Source: Lyophyllum atratum
Lineage: Eukaryota; Basidiomycota; Agaricomycetes; Agaricales; Lyophyllaceae
Assembly (NCBI GenBank): GCA_014905825.1
Contig: JACGCN010000018.1
Span: 1,042,433-1,106,432, forward strand
DNA length: 64,000 nucleotides
Direction of reading: 5' to 3'
The translations under genes and the position numbers were made by a program. Shown here in pieces: positions 46,315 through 57,689 of the stretch. How positions within the stretch are numbered: the first letter of the stretch is position 1; each line of letters begins with the position of its first letter. The notes below the pieces were generated by a model. The model made no database searches and had not been told where the DNA came from. It saw only the letters and a program-made list of their open reading frames with translations.

Positions 46315-48291
46315 TCAAACACTCCTCATCGACTCTGTATGTCCCTCCTTCTCCCCAAGGTAGGATCCCCCCGGCTCCTCGTTGAGGCCCTTGGAGGGGT
46401 ACCTGATCAGGAGGTATTTGTTGATCTGGGCGAGCGCAGCGAGGAGGAACACGAAGACACTATTTGTGGTGGGGGGTTGATGTTAAGTGGTATAGTGGGA
46501 GGAGGCAAGGTATACTGGAAGAAGGAGAAGGACGTACGTGGTGACGGCGAAACCTTGCACATAGCGGGGGCCAGTGTTCGACGGCCACAGGAAGGAGCCA
46601 TAGATGGATGCACTGGAACAAAGTCAGACAGGTGGCACAGGAAGGATGAGCTGGGGGCTCACGAGTTTCCGAGCCCGTTCACCAGCGCAATAGCGATGGC
46701 ACGCTTCTCAGCCGGGTGGTCAATGATGCTTGATACCCACTACAGCAACAGTTAGTTCAGGTTTTGGCGGCATGAGTCCACAGCAGAAGCGCACTTACCA
46801 ACAACGTCAACGGACAAACCGCATACACCCCCCCAACCGCCAAACACAAAAACGCATACTTCACCTTCAAATTCCCCGCCGCCACCGTAACAAAAACGAG
46901 ACCCCCGCAATAAGCGCCGCCCCCGTAATCCAATTCGCCCTCTCCCTCCTCCAATCACTCACAAAGCTAAACACCAATATCCCCACCAGCGCCACCATAT
47001 ACACCGGTATAGTCATGTACTGCGCGGTGAAGCCCTTGTACCCGGTCTGCGAGACGAGCGTGGGGATGAAGTACTGGATGGTCTGGGAGCCGGTGGCGAG
47101 CATGTACATGAGGACGAGGATCCAGGTGCGCCAGTCGGTGAAGGCCATCTTTGCGGCGGCGAGGTGGGTGGGCTGGGGGGAGCCGGTTGCGGTGTTGCCG
47201 ATGCCGTCGTGGGAGAGGCGCTGCAAATGCGATGAACTGGAAGGAGGTTAGCCATGGGGGATGAAGAAGAGAGGGGAGTCACCTTCTCTTCGGGTGAGCC
47301 ATTTTGTTGCTGGGCCAGTCGGGAGGATCATCCAGGTGAAGCAGGCTAAGCGGGGGGTGAAAATCAGCATGAGGAGCGCCGCGAGACGAGAATTTACTGA
47401 CCGACGAAACATGAGCCCACGCCTTCGATCAGGAGGAGCCACCTCCATCCTTCAATCCCCCTTGCGAGCTTCAGATGATCGGTGATGACACCCGCAAGCA
47501 ACCCGGAAAAGGCGCCCTACACAATTTCATGGCGTCAATTCTAACCCACAGGTCAAACGGCAAAGACAATGGTGCGAACCGAAACGGCGGTGGCAGTGTA
47601 GTAATCGAGTACCGCTTGGCGAGTTCGGGCGCTTGTACCATGAGGAGAGGTAGAATGCGATACCAGGTGCGAAGCCCGCCTCTGTGATCCCGAGACAGAA
47701 GCGAACGGCTGCGAGGGATTTCCAGCTGTCGACGGCGGCCATGCAGGTCGCGACGGCGCCCCAGAGGAAACACAGGATCGAAAGGCTAGAAGCGAAATAT
47801 GCCAGTGAGTATATGTGACATGGTAGGTACGGGGTCAAAGACTTACTACATCGAAGGCCGCACTCGGGTTAGCAGCATGTTCAAGGGCACTTCGAACAGG
47901 ACATAGGAAACCTGCGGGTGGAAGTCAGATCTCAAACGAGCCTGAATAGATAAATTCGGACGTACGAAGAAAAGGAGCAGGATGACGGAGTATTGCGTGG
48001 AGGTGAGGTTTAGAGACTTTTCCATGCCGCCGATCTTGGCATTACCGATGTTGGCGCGGTCAGGTATGAGAGGGTGTAAAGCAGCCAGATGGTAGGCACC
48101 TGGGTCATCATAAGTCCAAGCCAAGTGCGGAACGCGTAAAATATAAAATATAACGTACAATTCTCCTGTCGATCTTCCTTACGAGACGTTTCTCCGCCTC
48201 GGAATCAGGCGTGAACACAGCAGTGGATGGATCGAAGTCAGAATCGCGCCTCCATTCAGGCTGTCTTCGCCTTGCGGTTGAACAGTGGCAT
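46315..48291 (-). CDS. MFS transporter, anion:cation symporter (Dal5/allantoate permease-like) family
   Basis: Minus-strand exons encode an ACS-type carrier. N-terminal acidic leader FDPSTAVFTPDSEAEKRLVR, then NIGNAKIGGMEKSLNLTSTQ (the NIGNAKxxG motif of this family) and YVLFEVPLNMLLTRVRPSM. Then AAVRFCLGITEAGFAPGIAF with YLSSWYKR, a loop with EGWRWLLLIEG-like sequence, ILVLMYMLATGSQTIQYFIP, FTAQYMTIPVYMVALVGILV and VYAVCPLTLL. The C-terminus AALAQINKYLLIRYPSKG stops at 46315. ACS carriers import organic anions such as allantoate, nicotinate, pantothenate or sugar acids. A run of five T at 46892-46896 should be six for the frame to continue from GVSF to VTVAAGNLKV. The start is unsure: ATG at 48291 gives MPLFNRKAKT, which is not in frame with the leader. 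Confidence 0.78.
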
Positions 48292-48843
48292 CGGGGGCGG
48301 GGAAGAGGACGATGCGGGGTAAGTGGAGCGGCCTCTTGACAACTTCCCCAGCTGGCGCCACGAGGGTTTAAGTACTACGCGCCTCGCGAGATCCCAAGAA
48401 GCTGGGGAAGCCCCCGCGCCTCTTTCCCCGCCCCCTGACCATGGAACGATATATTTCCGTGGTGCGGTCTAACCTAAATGCAAGGATGTCAATGTGGACT
48501 GAGAGCCGTCATGGCGCCATGTGATATTCTGCAGGCACGTCCGGGAGCAGAGTTTAGCAGGGAATTGGAATTAAGGTAATGCCTGACGACGCGCCAAGCC
48601 TGAGGCCTGAGGAGACGCAGTGGTAGAGATCTGATCGAGCGTCACAGGACTGGGAGGTTCGTTTGGCGTTGTTTTGTTCCGAAGGCCCGCCTCCGGAAAG
48701 ATATCGTTCCGTATGTTTCTTGTTTCTCCTCTCACGTTGGCTCTGGAGATGAGAAGAATCATGAGCCATGCTGCAATCGTATCCGATAAAAGCTTGATTG
48801 ACGCTCCGAGTCCAATTCCAGCCCCACCACGGATTTCATCATC
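48292..48843. promoter_or_regulatory. Divergent promoter region of transporter and aldolase
   Basis: About 550 bases separate the start of the minus-strand MFS gene from the start of the plus-strand aldolase gene, so they could share control. No binding site can be named with confidence by eye. Confidence 0.4.
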
Positions 48844-50096
48844 ATGTCTGCTTCCGACTTTCCAGGAAACCGCACTCTCGACATTCTCTACAAGGCCGAG
48901 CGTGAAGGATATGGTATCCTGTCCCAGACATGGTACGCATCCCCCAAGTCACACACACTTTTCATTCCATCATCAACCTTACCTGATCTTTCTCCTGCAG
49001 CTATGACGCAGGAATGGCCGTCGCACTCGTCCGCGCCGCAGAACGCGCACGCAGCCCAGCCATCCTCCAGCTCTTCCCCATAACCCTCGCATACGGCAAA
49101 GGCCCCTTCCTCCGCTTCTGCCTCGATCTGTGAGTCCCCATCACACCCATCTACCCGTGACGATCGACTGACCCCGAATTCGAACGAAGCGCGCACCAAG
49201 CCTCCGTACCCATAGCCGTGCACCTCGACCACGCCACCGACCCGAGCACCTCGAGCTCGCCATCGGCCTCGCCGAACAAGGCACCGCATTCGACAGCATC
49301 ATGGTCGACGCCAGCCACGCCGAGGTGCGCCCTTCTTCCTTCTCTTCTCCCCACATCCCCCAGATCGAGTCCCGACTCATGAACAAACCACACAGACGGA
49401 CGAGGAGAACATCGAGCTCGCACGCCCGTATGTCGAGCGCGCGCGGAAAGCTGGGTCGCGGTGGAGGTGGAGCTGGGACGGTTGGAGGGCGGCGAGGCGG
49501 GGCTCCGTATGATCTCGGATGCGAAGCTCACTAAGCCCGAAAAGGCGGAGACTTTCATGAAAGGGTGCGTTCCTTCCCTTCCCCTGCCCTTCCTTCCGTC
49601 ATCCCTCAACTAACCTTGGAATGATGTAGGACCGGCGCCATCATCCTAGCGCCCAGTATCGGCAACCTCCACGGCTCCTACCTCAACCCACCCAACTTCA
49701 GGCAGCAGATGTACGTCTTTCCAACCCCTTGCGCTTTCCCCTTGTTCACCGACATCATGAACCCCATCACAGTCTGAAAGACCTACACAAAGTCTTCAAA
49801 GGCAAAGTCCCCATCTGTCTGCACGGCACGGATGAGCTCCCCGACGAGCTCTTCCTCGAGTGCATCAAGAACGGTGTCAGCAAGGTCCGTGCCTCCCCCT
49901 CCGACCGGTTCCCGTTGATTTTGACGTGAGGTGGGTAGATCAATGTCAACAGCTGGGCGCGCGATCCGTATGCGAAGACTCTGGGTGAGAGTCTGCTGAC
50001 GCAGCCGTTCCCTGAGGCGCAGGAGGCTGCGACGGAGGCGTTCGCAGCGGTGTGCGAGCGGTTCTTCACGCTGTTTGGGTCGGCGGGAAGGCGTGA
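48844..50096 (+). CDS. Class II (zinc) ketose-bisphosphate aldolase family protein
   Basis: Starts MSASDFPGNRTLDILYKAER at 48844. Class II aldolase hallmarks are visible: YDAGMAVALVRAAERARSPA, the zinc-ligand segment AVHLDHATDP, FDSIMVDASHAE, VEVELGRLEGGEAG, GAIILAPSIGNLHGSY, ICLHGTDELPDELFLECIK (with the zinc-ligand His), and SKINVNSWARDPYAK. Such enzymes cleave or form ketose phosphates (fructose-1,6-bisphosphate, tagatose bisphosphate and relatives) using a catalytic zinc. Sequence features fit the broad KbaY/FbaA-like group but not a specific substrate. Three one-base shortfalls are needed to keep one frame: C run 49241-49243, G run 49453-49455, and G run 50085-50087. The last decides between a stop at 50096 (ending GSAGKA) and an extension to 50196. 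Introns are short and canonical. Confidence 0.78.
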
Positions 50097-50888
50097 TGGC
50101 CGGGTTTATGGATGTTTCGTCCCTTTGTGTTGGATAGCAGGATACAAGTGCTGTATCGCAAATAATTATGACTGGTTTGACTTGAGCTCGTGGTGATTCG
50201 TGTTGAGTGTGTTGGGAGCGAGGTTGAGGCGGCTTCTTGACGTGAGGCCCCTATCGACTGGCCAAGGATGTGGGTGAAGACCTCTACCGCCCTGGCGCCA
50301 CTGATTAATCTCAATATTGGAAGAATTCAAAGACATAAGGTCGGGAAATCTAGGACATTAGGCACGCGTGGAGAGAAAAGCCCCTTCAGCTGAGGTAACA
50401 TAGAGGGAGGCCAGAAGGACTACATCGAACCATGTACACGTAGGTCGTACTTCTACTGTCCCCGGAATACGCTGGCGATAGTATTTCTCTCATAAGTCTC
50501 TTCCAACTGGTGTGCTCTTCGTCGTCCATGCCAACAGCGATGACGTCGGAGCAAATCGGTCTCGTAGGTTACTGTTTCCTCGTGTCAGAGTACCCGTACG
50601 CCTAAAGCGAGCTACCTCGAAAATGGCGCATTCATTCCAACGATGATCACCCCGGAAGCAGATAGGACCGTGGGGTATCCGTAACAGCCAACGCCCCCCC
50701 GACTGAAAAACAATTTAGGCGCCGCACCCCGCGTGACCTCATACTTTGATCCTCCCCCTCCTCCGGCCGGCCCACACACACCAGGTCTGCTGGTCCATCC
50801 CATCCTTCCCATCCTTCCACCGCTTCCCTTGTATATATATAGTCTCCCCATTCCATCTCCCATGACATCCCATCTCCATCCTCTCATC
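50097..50888. other. Intergenic, SDR promoter
   Basis: About 790 bases. A TATATATATA-like run at about 50831-50841 lies some 50 bases before the SDR start and is a plausible TATA element. Nothing else recognised. Confidence 0.5.
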
Positions 50889-52168
50889 ATGCCCAACGTC
50901 GTCCTCATCACAGGTGCTGCAGGCTGGCTCGGCGGTCTCGTACGTCCCCCTCCTTACCACTTACCACCGTATCGCACAGTGTTTCTGACTAGGCAAACGT
51001 AGCTCGCCCACGCGCTAAGGCTGATCCCAAAACCCCAGACGTGCAGCTCATTCTGGCGGACATCGTGGAGCCCAAGGCTCCGGAGGGTGTCAAGGCAGCC
51101 ACGATCAAGGCCGACTTGACGGACAAGCAGCAGATCGAAGGGCTGTTCACCACACCGCTTGGTATCCCCGACACCGTGTACTGTCTCCATGGGATAATGT
51201 CCCGTGGTTCGGAGGATAACTTCGACCTCGGTCTCAAGGTGCTTACTCGTCGCTTCTCGTTCGTTTGTTTTCAGGGGTGCTAATAGAGACGCAGGTGAAC
51301 GTCGACTCTGTCCGCTCGCTCCTCGAGACGACGCGCGCCCAGAAGACGCAGGAGGGTCAACTCATCAAGTTCATCTTCACCTCATCACTCGCCGTATACG
51401 GCGGTCCCCTCGTACGCCTCCGCTCCTTCACGCATCACCACCTGGATACTAATCCATTCGCTCAACAGCCCGACATCGTGACCCCTCTACCATCGCGACA
51501 CCGGAAGGCGCGTACGGCATGGGCAAGCTCACCTCCGAGCTCCTCGTCAACGAATACACCCGCCGCGGCTTCATCGACGGCCGCATCCTCCGCCTCCCCA
51601 CCATCGTCGTCCGCCCCGGCGTCCCCTCCAACGCCACCTCTGCCTTCATCTCCGGTACGTCCCCTTCCCTATCCATCCCCTTCCCTATCCCTCCCCTCCC
51701 TCCTCCCAGACCCCATGACTGACCCCCCCCCCTCCCCCCCACCCCCCAGGCATCATCCGCGAGCCCCTCAAAGGCCTCCCAACCACCTGCCCCATCGGCG
51801 ACTCCCTCTCCTCCCCCGCCCTCTCCCTCCCCTCCTGGCTCGCCTCCCCCCACACCACCATCTCCAACTTCGTCCACGCCAAACACGTTCCCCCCACCTC
51901 CTTCCTCCCGCACACCCGCGTCGTCTGCCTCCCGGGCTTCACCGCCACCGTGCGCGAGGAGTTGGAGGCGCTGGAGAAGGTGGGCGGGGAGGAGGCGCTG
52001 GGGAGGGTGAGGTTTAGGGATGATGAGGTGAATCGGAGGATTGTGGGGTCGTGGCCGGCGAGGTTTGATAATGGGTATGCGGTGGGGTTGGGGTTTGGGG
52101 TTGATGAGGGGGGGATGGAGCCGATTGTGAGGCAGTTTAAGAGGGATGTGGAGGCGGGGATTGCGTAG
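50889..52168 (+). CDS. NAD-dependent SDR/epimerase, D-erythronate dehydrogenase (DenD)-like
   Basis: Exon 1 is 50889-50939 (MPNVVLITGAAGWLGGL, the Rossmann GxxGxxG). Further exons give LILADIVEPKAPEGVKAATI, DTVYCLHGIMSRGSEDNFDL, IKFIFTSSLAVYGG (the SS/A before YxxxK), EGAYGMGKLTSELLVNEYTR (the YxxxK catalytic pair), RILRLPTIVVRPGVPSNATS and FVHAKHVP. The C-terminus INRRIVGSWPARFD-like and ends before TAG at 52168. The closing block with GSWPARFDNGYAVGLGF resembles bacterial DenD, which oxidises D-erythronate to 2-oxo-D-erythronate as the first step of its catabolism. A fungal protein could use a related acid sugar. Two contracted runs break the frame: GG at 51019-51020 and CCCC at 51482-51485. 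Confidence 0.75.
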
Positions 52169-52406
52169 GTCGGGAGCGTTTCTGGTTATGGTATTATACG
52201 AATCAAAGCCAAAAAACATGTTGCAAAACTTGATCACCTATGAAGATCTGAACCAACGACGAACGTGCGTGCGCCAGAAATAGTCACAACACCATGCGAC
52301 ACGTCCCATTCATCACCTCCTTCCAGGAATTTTCGCACTGATGTCTCCCGAGAAGATCTTGGCGAACAGAGCCTTATATACTGATCGATACAACTAACGC
52401 CCCCTG

Positions 52407-54096
52407 ATGCCCTCCACCTCCCTCATTTATCTGCCTGGCAGCGCCTCCGACGCTCAAGCTCAAGGCTCAAACCCCCCACACCAGAACGTTTACCCTACGA
52501 ACCCAACACATCTCCCCTCCCAGCCCGCCTACTAGATGTCTTCCTCGCCACCTACGATCTCGGCTTCACCTCCTTCGGCGGCCGCCCGTCCACTTCCAGA
52601 TCTTCCACCGCGCTTCGTAGATGGCTCTGGCAGACCCCCTGGATCGACGAACAAACCGTGCGTCTCCCCCCCTCTCCGTCTTGAGAACGATGTCTAAACG
52701 ATGTATGTTACCAGTACCAAGAACTCTTCGCGGTCTGCCAAGCCTTCCCCGGCCCAGGCTCCACCAAGATGCTCTTCAACATAGCGCAAATCCACGCCGG
52801 CCTCCTCCCCGCCCTCCTCGTCTTCCTCCTCTGGTCCCTCCCCTCCGCCCTCTCCATGTACGCCTTCTCCCTCGGCATACAGCACATTGCTGAAACACTC
52901 CCCGGGCCCGCGTACGCACTCCTCTCTGGACTGAACGCTGCGACGGTGGGCTTGATTGCGTTGGCGGCGGTGCAACTTGCGAGGAAAGCGATCACAGATC
53001 CTCTTACGCGGTTCTTGGTGGTGTTTGGGGGGTGTGCGGGGGTGTGTTATAGTGCGTTGTGGTATTTCCCTGTGTTGCTTGTGGGTGGGGGGTGTGTTAC
53101 GGCGTTTTGGGATTTGGTGGGGAGGGGGTGGTATTTGGGTTGGAAAAGGAGCCGGAGGGAAGGAAGACGGCGGGCACGTCCGGAGCTGGAAGCGGGTGCG
53201 GAGGACGGGGAGGTTCCGATGGAGGATGTGAAGCCTGTTGCTGCACCCGAGGCTGGAGCAAACCAAGTCGTCCATAGACGGCCCACCACCACATCCTCTC
53301 CTCCCATCGAAGAACCAACCCCACCCACCGCGCAGCCCCAGCCCTCCCAAATCGACATATCCGCGCACTCCATCCCCATCACCCTCGGCCTCTCCCTCCT
53401 CCTCACATTCTTCCTCGTATTCGCAGCGTTCATATCCCTGCGCAGCGCGCTCCACCCCGCCCCGCGCCTCCTCTCCCTCTTCACGAACATGTTCCTCGCG
53501 GGCACGATCATCTTCGGCGGGGGACCCGTCGTCATCCCCCTCTCCGCGACTACGTGGTGGCACCGGGCTGGGTGTCCCCGCGCGACTTCCTTCTTGGCTT
53601 GGCCGTGATCCAAGCCATGCCCGGGCCCAACTTCAACTTCGCCGTCTACCTCGGTGCTCTAGCCGTCGCGGGCCCGTCCAACGGCGGCACCGTACCGACA
53701 TTCCTCGGCGCCCTCCTCGCCTTCCTCGGGATCTTCACACCAGGCCTCTGGCTCTCCCTCGGGTTCCAGTCCCTCTGGCGCGTACTCCGAAAACGGCGCG
53801 CGGTGCTGAGCGTCCTAAGGGGTGTCAACGCCGCTGCTGTCGGGCTCGTCTATACCGCCGTGTACAGGCTGTGGGAGATTGGGTACCTGGCGCCTGGGAG
53901 GGAGAAGGGGGGGAGTTTGGGGGGGGAGGGGTGGTGGGTGGTGGTGGCGGCGGGGACGTTTGCGGGGGTGGAGTGGGGTGGGGTGTTGCCGCCTGTGGCG
54001 ATTTTGGTGGGGGGGGTGGCGGGGGTGGGGTGGTGGGGGGCGGTTGGGAGGGGGTGGGGGGGTGAGGGCGGTATGATATGTCGTGCTCTGCTCTGA
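52407..54096 (+). CDS. Two-domain chromate transporter (CHR family)
   Basis: The first CHR domain begins LLDVFLATYDLGFTSFGG and has WIDEQTYQELFAVCQAFPGP followed by GSTKMLFNIAQIHAG. The second begins NMFLAGTIIFGGGPVVIPLL and has GWVSPRDFLLGLAVIQAMPG followed by PNFNFAVYLG. FGG and PGP/PGPNFN are the CHR signatures, and the fused pair is the eukaryotic long-chain form. CHR proteins move chromate and possibly sulfate across membranes; in fungi the true substrate is often unclear. About ten membrane segments are expected. Around 52580-52650 both a PVHFQIFHR-like frame and the frame leading to WIDEQT are open, as if three single C were missing within 60 bases. Another shift occurs near 53540 (CTCTCC). 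The start at 52407 is tentative, because the first exon is out of frame with the domain. Confidence 0.75.
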
Positions 54097-54639
54097 TCCT
54101 GGTGGTATCAGTCAGTGCCGGGTCAACGCTCCCTGCATACGCGGAGAGCACATACCTTTTAGCACCGTAATCTCGGTTTGTAGCCTCTCACGTCGTCGTT
54201 TGGCGAAGGGAGATGCGTAGTTACGTGACCAACGTCCCGACTCAATGCCCTTGGAGGTGCTGTTCGATCTGGAAGGTGCAGGAGCTAGTCTGTAAGAGAC
54301 GTGGTCAAACACGACTGCCTCCCCGACGCGTATTATCGTGCTCTTCGCGTCGTGCATTCACGGAAACAACGGGGTAAGTGTATGTGTCGGAAATGGGACT
54401 TGAATACGTCCTGCAAGTGCCGCCTATCGTACCGACACGTGAACCTGCGGAAAATCGGGATAAGGCATCGACAACGGTCGACAGCGGTGTGTGTCGATTG
54501 GCACTAATGCGTCCTGGAAGAGGTGATAGATTTGATAGAGGACGATGTATCCCGCGAGGCAAAGTCCGGGGAGAGTAAGTAAAGAGGGGAGTCAGCTGGG
54601 AAGAAGTGTCAGATCTATGCTTTCCATTCAGCGTGCAGC
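54097..54639. other. Intergenic, downstream of the chromate transporter
   Basis: About 540 bases with no supported gene before the left arm of the segmental duplication. Confidence 0.5.
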
Positions 54640-56175
54640 TGCGAAAATATCTCTTGCGGAGTGCCTTGAACTAGAATTGGAGGATAGAGTGGTGATTATG
54701 AGGTAAATGCAGTGATCGACGTTGGATGCATGATGGGTGGAACAATCCAAGCGGAGTCGAGGACAAGTCGACAATGGTTGGCATTCTCTCACCATCCTCG
54801 AATACTTTCCACCACCTTACTTGGCGTTATCCGGCTTTTCCTCTTCTTCTCCTCTTCCTCTACAGCAAAACCTTGTTCAAGCGCTCGTGAATGTAGGAGA
54901 CGACCGACTTATTGAGGTCCCATTATGTTCAGTACGTACACAACAGTTCGGCACCGTAACACACCAGATCGATCACACACACCTTCGAGTCGTGGCCACC
55001 CTTCGGTCCAACCTATATAATATAATTAGAAGGCGCTCCCACCCCTCTGGCCAACGTTCAAAACGTTCCCCGCGCGATGACCTCTTCCGTCTCCAGTCGA
55101 TCCCACCGTAATTGGTACGATGACTCCGCAAATCTGACCATCATCCAATACGATCACAAGGCCTTGGATGACCCTCGCCCACGCGTCCGATTCACGCCTG
55201 AGGAACTCGAAGACTATGTCAGCAAGTACGTCCACTACTCGCAGCTTGCGCGCGGGAACAGGACGCTGCTATGGCGCATGATCGTGCCGCAATTCCTGCG
55301 GCGTACGCCCGAGCCATGGAGACAATGGCTCTAGAACAGACGAATAAGAAACCCCTTGAGCTGTACACCTACGCGGACATCGACGCTACGCTCGACGATT
55401 TGGCTCGGAAGTGCAAGAGAACGCCGAGGTCGCTTGAGGAGTGCGTGCAGTCGTGTCTTTTTCCCATCCATACGATTGCTCACCTACTTCTCGTATGCGC
55501 AGCCGCATCTTACTCACCACATACGCGGCGAATTACGTCCTGCTTATGAAGGAGCACGTTCTCCGGCATCCTACCAGATTTGACGCGGATGCCCTCACAG
55601 TCATCAGGATGGCTAAGGAACGGCTTGCTAGGTAAGCTGCTCACTTCGCTTTCGATTTGCCTTGTTCTTACGATCTCGTTGATGGCAGTATGTTGCCAAC
55701 TCCCCCCAATTGGCAGGGAGCCTCTTTGAACGAGACTCCCAAACCCGATATCGAGCTCATCCCCGCCCAATTGCGTGATAGCGCCCAGACAGTGACCTAC
55801 GATCAACTCCAGGTGTGGCGGGCCGACCTCCCATCCCTGGTCGGCGTCGCCTTCATCAACACATCGTCGGACAGCCCCTACGAGGCCGAGGACAGCGTGT
55901 TTTTTGTTCGAGATTACGTTACCACCGCGCGGGGGTCGTGCCATTTCGACGTTCAGTTTGAAAACAGCGGCGAGGATATCTTTCCTTTCTCGCCTGGCCA
56001 CCTGCTTGAACTCATTCAGAAAGCGGAATACGTCCGCGTGGAAGACGCTCCTTGAGTAGTATTCTGACAATCAGGCTCTCGTTTGGTACGAAATCGTTTT
56101 GTCGTCGAAACCGTCTGTCATCATGTATTCATGCCGTCTGCTGTCTTGTAAAGTCAATGTTAAGTCTTCTCGAAT
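54640..56175. repeat. Left arm of a segmental direct duplication
   Basis: This stretch matches 57690-59530 in the same direction. The match includes the upstream region (for example CTAGAATTGGAGGATAGAGT versus CCAGAATTGAAGGATAGAGT), the whole gene and about 110 bases of 3' flank. Similarity is strong but clearly not recent, with many substitutions and small indels. Confidence 0.85.
55077..56055 (+). CDS. Unrecognised two-part protein, duplicate copy A (frame broken once)
   Basis: Starts MTSSVSSRSHRNWYDD, then FTPEELEDYVSKYVHY. A helical middle part follows (MAHDRAAIPAAYARAMETMA, TYADIDATLDDLARKC). An exon with ILLTTYAANYVLLMKEHVL comes after an intron, and after a second intron a C-terminal part: GASLNETPKPDIELIPAQLR, LPSLVGVAFINTSSDSPYEA, VFFVRDYVTTARGSCHFDVQ, NSGEDIFPFSP and a stop at 56055. 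I know no family for it. The C-terminal part has the wording of a compact beta domain. Near 55250 the frame is off by two bases within GCGCGC, a dinucleotide-slippage site; comparison with copy B shows the reading LAREQDAAMAHD is the coherent one. It may be a pseudogene or a sequencing slip. Confidence 0.6.
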
Positions 56176-57629
56176 ATGTAGTGTCGCGACATGTGGGGTA
56201 GAGGGTAGAGAGTATAGAGTAAACAGTGGAGAATGTGCACTGGGCGGTGGTAAGAAGCACCAAGAAACTCACCGCTTCAGCAACTTTGAACGCCATATCA
56301 AATCGAGTAGGAAAGTCATCTTTGGAGATCAAACTATTGACGGATGGCATGCCTGAAACCGGATACCATTCTAAGAGATCGCAGCAAACACGATACCGGG
56401 AGGCAAGCCGGGACCCAGATGCTGCTATGAGACAAGAAAAGGAGAACAGTATATAGGGCCCCGAAGACTGCGCTCAATGTCTGCGAGCGAGAAAGGCTCC
56501 GACACGCGGCCTGCAGCAATCTCGGTATCAATACATTCTTGCACGACCGAAGGGACATGATCAACGGAAGGATGCTTTTTGTATGACGATGCATTCAGTG
56601 AGGAGCGGGAGAGTGTCGAGAGGAAACCCATGCGTGATGGTTAGTGATTAAGTGGGGATACAAGGAGGAGAGATTATGCTTTTCCAGTAGGGTGCAGAAG
56701 CCGTCTACACTGTAGGGATGAATAACGCGCTCAAAGAGCTTGACATCGTGAGGGGATGCATGAGTAGGGCGCGGACGAACATGAATGGCCTCGGAAAGAT
56801 CATGATACGGCAAAGGATTGTGGTCAAGCAAGGAGTGAAGGGTAGACACATCAGGATGCGACCATCAGTGACCCGTGCGCAAGAGGCATGTCTCTCGAGG
56901 GCTGGATGGTCTCCCTCACAGGCTGCAGGCATGGAGAAATCTCCTCCGTGTCGACCGTCACAGAGACGTGCGAGGTTCCAGATGGTACCAAAGCGTACAA
57001 AGTCACTTGGGTCATGGGTGAGGATCCTTGAATACACCTTAACAGCCTAGATGATGTTGTCCGACGCTAAGTCGAGAGAAAAGGGGTTTCACATCCTCAA
57101 AGGAAGTGATGGCGGTTGGATGCTCGCGCGGTAGCGGTGTCCTCTCCCGCAGATGCTATATGAAGGACCCGAGTCTCGAAAAAATGTACCCGAGGAACCT
57201 CCTTCGCGCGGCGCGAGACGACGTCTGACCGAAAGGACGGGCGAGGGACTTTGGCAGCACGGGAGTCAGGGCCAGGGCCCCGACGAGAAGAAGACGCAAG
57301 CAGAGCAGCCAATTCCTGTGCTCCCTTGAGAACAGTAACCTCAAGGGCGTAAACACCCCAATCAAATAAGACATCGTTAAGATGTCCCGACGCGCCCGCA
57401 GCTCAAGAGAATATCGGAGAGGGTATGTCTCCTCGAGATCTTCCAACTTGGCAAAGAACTCGTAATGCTTCTTGTATTCACTAGCATAGGTGTGAGTCAT
57501 AGAGCCATCCGGATGCTGAGTGGGCGCCTCAGAAGCAAGTTCCAAAGCAGTGAGAAGATCTGGAAGCTTCCAGAAATCGTAGAGGAGTAAGACAAGTATG
57601 CTTATCATCATTACCCCAGAGACAATCAT
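56129..57629 (-). mobile_element. Degenerate retroelement fragment (reverse-transcriptase polyprotein N-terminal region)
   Basis: Minus-strand pieces in several frames run in order from 57629 to 56129. They include THDPSDFVRFGTIWNLARLC, AIHVRPRPTHASPHDVKLFE, HPYSVDGFCTLLEKHNLSSL, AAGRVSEPFSLADIERSLRG plus PIYCSPFLV, and PSVNSLISKDDFPTRFDMAF. The last two blocks (GRxSxPFSxxDIExxLxGPxxxSP and SVNSxIxKDDFPTRFD) match, as I recall it, the region just before and at the start of the polymerase domain in reverse-transcriptase elements abundant in Agaricomycetes. No YxDD box, integrase or terminal repeat is seen, and stops and frameshifts are frequent. The relic sits exactly between the arms of the segmental duplication. 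Confidence 0.55.
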
Positions 57630-57689
57630 CTTCGGCAGATCTCACAGCTGTACCTTCTCTTGACCTTCTCCCCCGTCAAGGATTCATTC

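Noticed and set aside
56129..57629. Treating the open frame at 57156-57629 as an independent membrane protein
   Set aside because: It leads directly into the retroelement blocks in neighbouring frames and has no independent support.
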